From NCBI GenBank assembly GCA_031370825.1, contig JANMRB010000285.1, positions 1-6,862 of the forward strand: a DNA stretch of 6,862 bases, read 5' to 3'. The position numbers and the translations under genes are program-made. Positions 5,548 through 6,862 of the stretch are shown piece by piece; within the stretch, counting starts at the first letter, position 1; each line of letters opens with the position of its first letter. The notes beneath the pieces are model-generated. The model had not been told where the DNA came from. It searched no databases and saw only the letters and a program-made list of their open reading frames with translations. The DNA is from JAENVT01 sp031370825 (lineage in GTDB: Bacteria; Actinomycetota; Acidimicrobiia; Acidimicrobiales; Ilumatobacteraceae).

Positions 5548-6264
5548 ATGGTGTATTTGCTGTCGGCGGAGCTGACAGATGGCCCCGGCAACGGCGATGA
5601 CTATCCGTTCGGGTTGCCTGCCGTGCGGGCGCTGTCGGGCATCGAGTTCGCGCCGGTGACGGTGTTCGTCGGCGACAACGGAACGGGGAAGTCGACCTTG
5701 GTCGAGGCGTTGGCGGTCGCCGCAGGGTTCAATGCCGAGGGCGGCAGTCGCAACTTGCAGTTCGAGACGTATGCGACGCACAGCGCATTGGCGTCGAGGC
5801 TCCGGTTGCGGTGGGCGGGTCGACCACGCTGGGGTTGGTTCCTGCGAGCCGAGACGTTTTATGGGATGGCGACGCACATCCACCTCGACGACGACATCGA
5901 TGAGGGCGTGGCGATGTTGTTCCCGGACTTGCACCACCGGTCGCACGGCGAGTCGTTCCTCACGCTGATCGACAGCCGGATGAGCGATGACGGGCTGTAC
6001 CTGCTCGACGAGCCCGAGTCGGCGCTGTCGTTCCACGGCCAGTTGAAGTTGCTCGCCACGATGCACGACGCGTGCGCCAGTGGGGCGCAGTTCGTGATCG
6101 CAACGCATTCGCCGATGCTGATGGCCTACCCCGGTGCGCACATCTACGAGTTCGACGACGACGGCGCGCATGCGGTGTCGTTCGACGAGGTGTCGGTGGT
6201 CAGTTTGTGGCGCACGTTTCTGGAGAGCCCGGATCGGTACTTCCGTCATCTCTTCGAGGAATGA
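5548..6264 (+). CDS. Compact ABC/SMC-like AAA ATPase (COG3910-type predicted ATPase)
   Basis: This encodes 238 residues, a single ABC-fold nucleotide-binding domain with no membrane segment. In order: Walker A G42-D-N-G-T-G-K48-S-T50; a short helical insert in place of the long coiled coil of SMC/RecF proteins; a signature-like SHGESF (132-137); Walker B with the catalytic glutamate, LYLLD154-E155-P; a D-loop-like SALS; and the switch histidine H187 in IATHS. The order and the wording (SHGESF, YLLDEPESALS, FVIATHSPMLMAYPGA, ending DRYFRHLFEE) match the small predicted ATPases grouped as COG3910. Their physiological role is not established to my knowledge. All ATPase residues are intact, so an active dimer is expected. 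I chose ATG 5548 because it starts a strand leading into the fold and follows a -10 element; the upstream in-frame sequence overlaps the kinase-like gene and looks non-coding. No permease or nuclease partner is adjacent. Confidence 0.87.
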   Translation: MVYLLSAELTDGPGNGDDYPFGLPAVRALSGIEFAPVTVFVGDNGTGKSTLVEALAVAAGFNAEGGSRNLQFETYATHSALASRLRLRWAGRPRWGWFLRAETFYGMATHIHLDDDIDEGVAMLFPDLHHRSHGESFLTLIDSRMSDDGLYLLDEPESALSFHGQLKLLATMHDACASGAQFVIATHSPMLMAYPGAHIYEFDDDGAHAVSFDEVSVVSLWRTFLESPDRYFRHLFEE

Positions 6265-6290
6265 GTCGACGAGCGACCGAGCGACATTTG

Positions 6291-6305
6291 GCTGAGGCTC
6301 TCAGC
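6291..6305. terminator. Short hairpin, possible transcription terminator
   Basis: GCTGAG and CTCAGC form a perfect 6-bp stem around a 3-base loop, 26 bases after the ATPase stop. There is no downstream T-run on either strand. It could be a weak, T-less terminator or an RNA-stabilising 3' hairpin, as is common in GC-rich genomes. Confidence 0.3.
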
Positions 6306-6367
6306 GGGAAGGACTCCACAGCCGGCTACGAACCTTGTTGTGCGCTCGTCCTGATCAAGCGGCGGAT

Positions 6368-6392
6368 AACGGCAGTCGCGCGCCGTTGCCGT
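6368..6392. terminator. Alternative-stem GC-rich hairpin, possible bidirectional terminator
   Basis: AACGGC (6368-6373) can pair with GCCGTT (6382-6387) around 8 bases. Alternatively ACGGCA (6369-6374) can pair with TGCCGT (6387-6392) around 12 bases. The two forms exclude each other. The position between convergent genes suits a bidirectional terminator, but no T-run follows. Confidence 0.25.
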
Positions 6393-6481
6393 CGCGGTTG
6401 ACCCACTCTGCGGCGATTCGCGCCGAGTTGCCGTGGACGCCCCATCTCGAGCGGCCCGCTGCCTCGCGCGCCGGGGTGGCG

Positions 6482-6862
6482 TCAGAGGTTGCGTCGCAGT
6501 AGCGAGTGGACTCGCTCCCAGTGCAACTCGGACGCTGCCCGGTCGTACCGCGGTCCGGCCGGCGCGAAGCCGTGCTCGGCCTCGGTGAGGAAGTCGACGG
6601 TGTTGACGACACCAGCCGCGTCGAGGGCGGCAGTGATCACCGGGATCGTCTCGGCTGGCGCGGTTGCGTCGTTGTCGCACCACGCGAAGTACACCTCGGC
6701 CTGCACGAGGTCGAGGTCGAGGTGCGGCGAGTCGGGCGTGTCGCGCACGAGCCATGCGCCGTGGATCGACGCCGCGGCAGCGATGCGGTCGGGCATCGCC
6801 TTGGCGAGCGCGATCGTGAGCCCACCGCTCATGCAGAACCCGACCGCGCCGACCTTGCCGTT
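6482..6862 (-). CDS. Dienelactone hydrolase family protein, C-terminal 126 residues (5' end outside window)
   Basis: The minus-strand frame is open from the window edge and ends at TGA 6484-6482. It begins NGKVGAVGFCMSGG, the nucleophile elbow G-F-C-M-S-G-G of dienelactone hydrolases with the catalytic Cys at residue 10 of this fragment. The rest of the triad follows at family spacing: Asp at fragment residue 65 in CDNDATAP (the D..VP position) and His at 97 in EAEHGFAP. The tail, RYDRAASELHWERVHSLLRRNL, is also typical. These are cytoplasmic alpha/beta hydrolases. The founding member opens dienelactone in chlorocatechol breakdown, but most homologues have unknown ester or lactone substrates. 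About half of the usual 230-250 residues are visible, and all three catalytic positions are intact. The gene is convergent with the upstream ATPase. An internal ATG at 6832 is Met 11 of the fragment, right after the catalytic Cys, so it is not the start. Confidence 0.93.
   Translation of the reverse strand, partial: NGKVGAVGFCMSGGLTIALAKAMPDRIAAAASIHGAWLVRDTPDSPHLDLDLVQAEVYFAWCDNDATAPAETIPVITAALDAAGVVNTVDFLTEAEHGFAPAGPRYDRAASELHWERVHSLLRRNL

Larger units (their letters stand above)
6265..6481. other. Convergent intergenic region with two hairpins
   Basis: These 217 bp separate the ATPase gene and the dienelactone hydrolase gene, which end tail to tail. They hold two hairpin-forming sequences but no T-run. 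A 46-codon open frame overlaps the ATPase stop (6261-6401) and is discussed as a finding. I recognise no RNA gene, transposon end or att site. Confidence 0.55.

Noticed and set aside
5212..6249. Antisense open frame of 345 codons opposite the kinase-like and ATPase genes
   Set aside because: It spans two real genes and their promoter region, and its product is Arg/His/Gln-rich without motifs. The plus-strand ATPase has all its catalytic motifs.
4060..6264. vapBC, the kinase-like gene and the ATPase as one novel defence island
   Set aside because: The genes have opposite strands and apparently separate promoters, and no nuclease, methylase, reverse transcriptase, integrase, tRNA-end repeat or CRISPR was seen. 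Co-location alone is not evidence of a shared system.
6265..6481. Integron attC-like or transposon remnant in the convergent gap
   Set aside because: The TAAC and GTTGAC words are present, but the paired core sites do not match in sequence or spacing, and no terminal inverted repeats or target duplications are visible.

Overview
The window is about 6.9 kb of GC-rich bacterial chromosome with high-GC codon use, and no phage or insertion sequence is recognisable. The order RNase J (3' end), a small lipoprotein, then an FtsK/SpoIIIE translocase resembles the rnj-ftsK neighbourhood of Actinobacteria. The FtsK motor motifs are of actinobacterial type (SRVILDQPGAEKLVG). Candidate leaderless promoters with TANNNT -10 elements fit the same group. 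An Acidimicrobiia-like actinobacterium is my best guess, from style and gene order only.

Layout. Bases 1-123 (+) are the last 40 codons of RNase J. A 180-residue putative lipoprotein of unknown function follows at 129-671 (+). The 786-residue FtsK/SpoIIIE translocase is at 718-3078 (+). Its stop overlaps by one base (TGATG) the start of an SMP-30/gluconolactonase/LRE-family beta-propeller hydrolase at 3078-4013 (+). After a 46-bp convergent gap comes a VapBC-type toxin-antitoxin operon on the minus strand: vapC (PIN RNase) at 4060-4455 and vapB (ribbon-helix-helix) at 4455-4685, also joined by TGATG. Two plus-strand genes of uncertain role follow, each with its own apparent promoter: a small P-loop kinase-like protein with an unusual GKLT Walker A (4859-5446), and a compact ABC/SMC-like ATPase of the COG3910 type (5548-6264). 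After a 217-bp gap with two hairpins, the 3' part of a dienelactone hydrolase gene (6482-6862, -) runs off the window.

How they work together. The left half is a housekeeping block (RNA turnover and chromosome segregation) with a metabolic hydrolase translationally coupled to ftsK. The right half is a patchwork of short, independently transcribed accessory genes beginning with a toxin-antitoxin pair. I see no convincing multi-gene novel system. The items most worth a second look are the repeated promoter geometry, the uncharacterised kinase-like protein, and the uncertain start of the lipoprotein.
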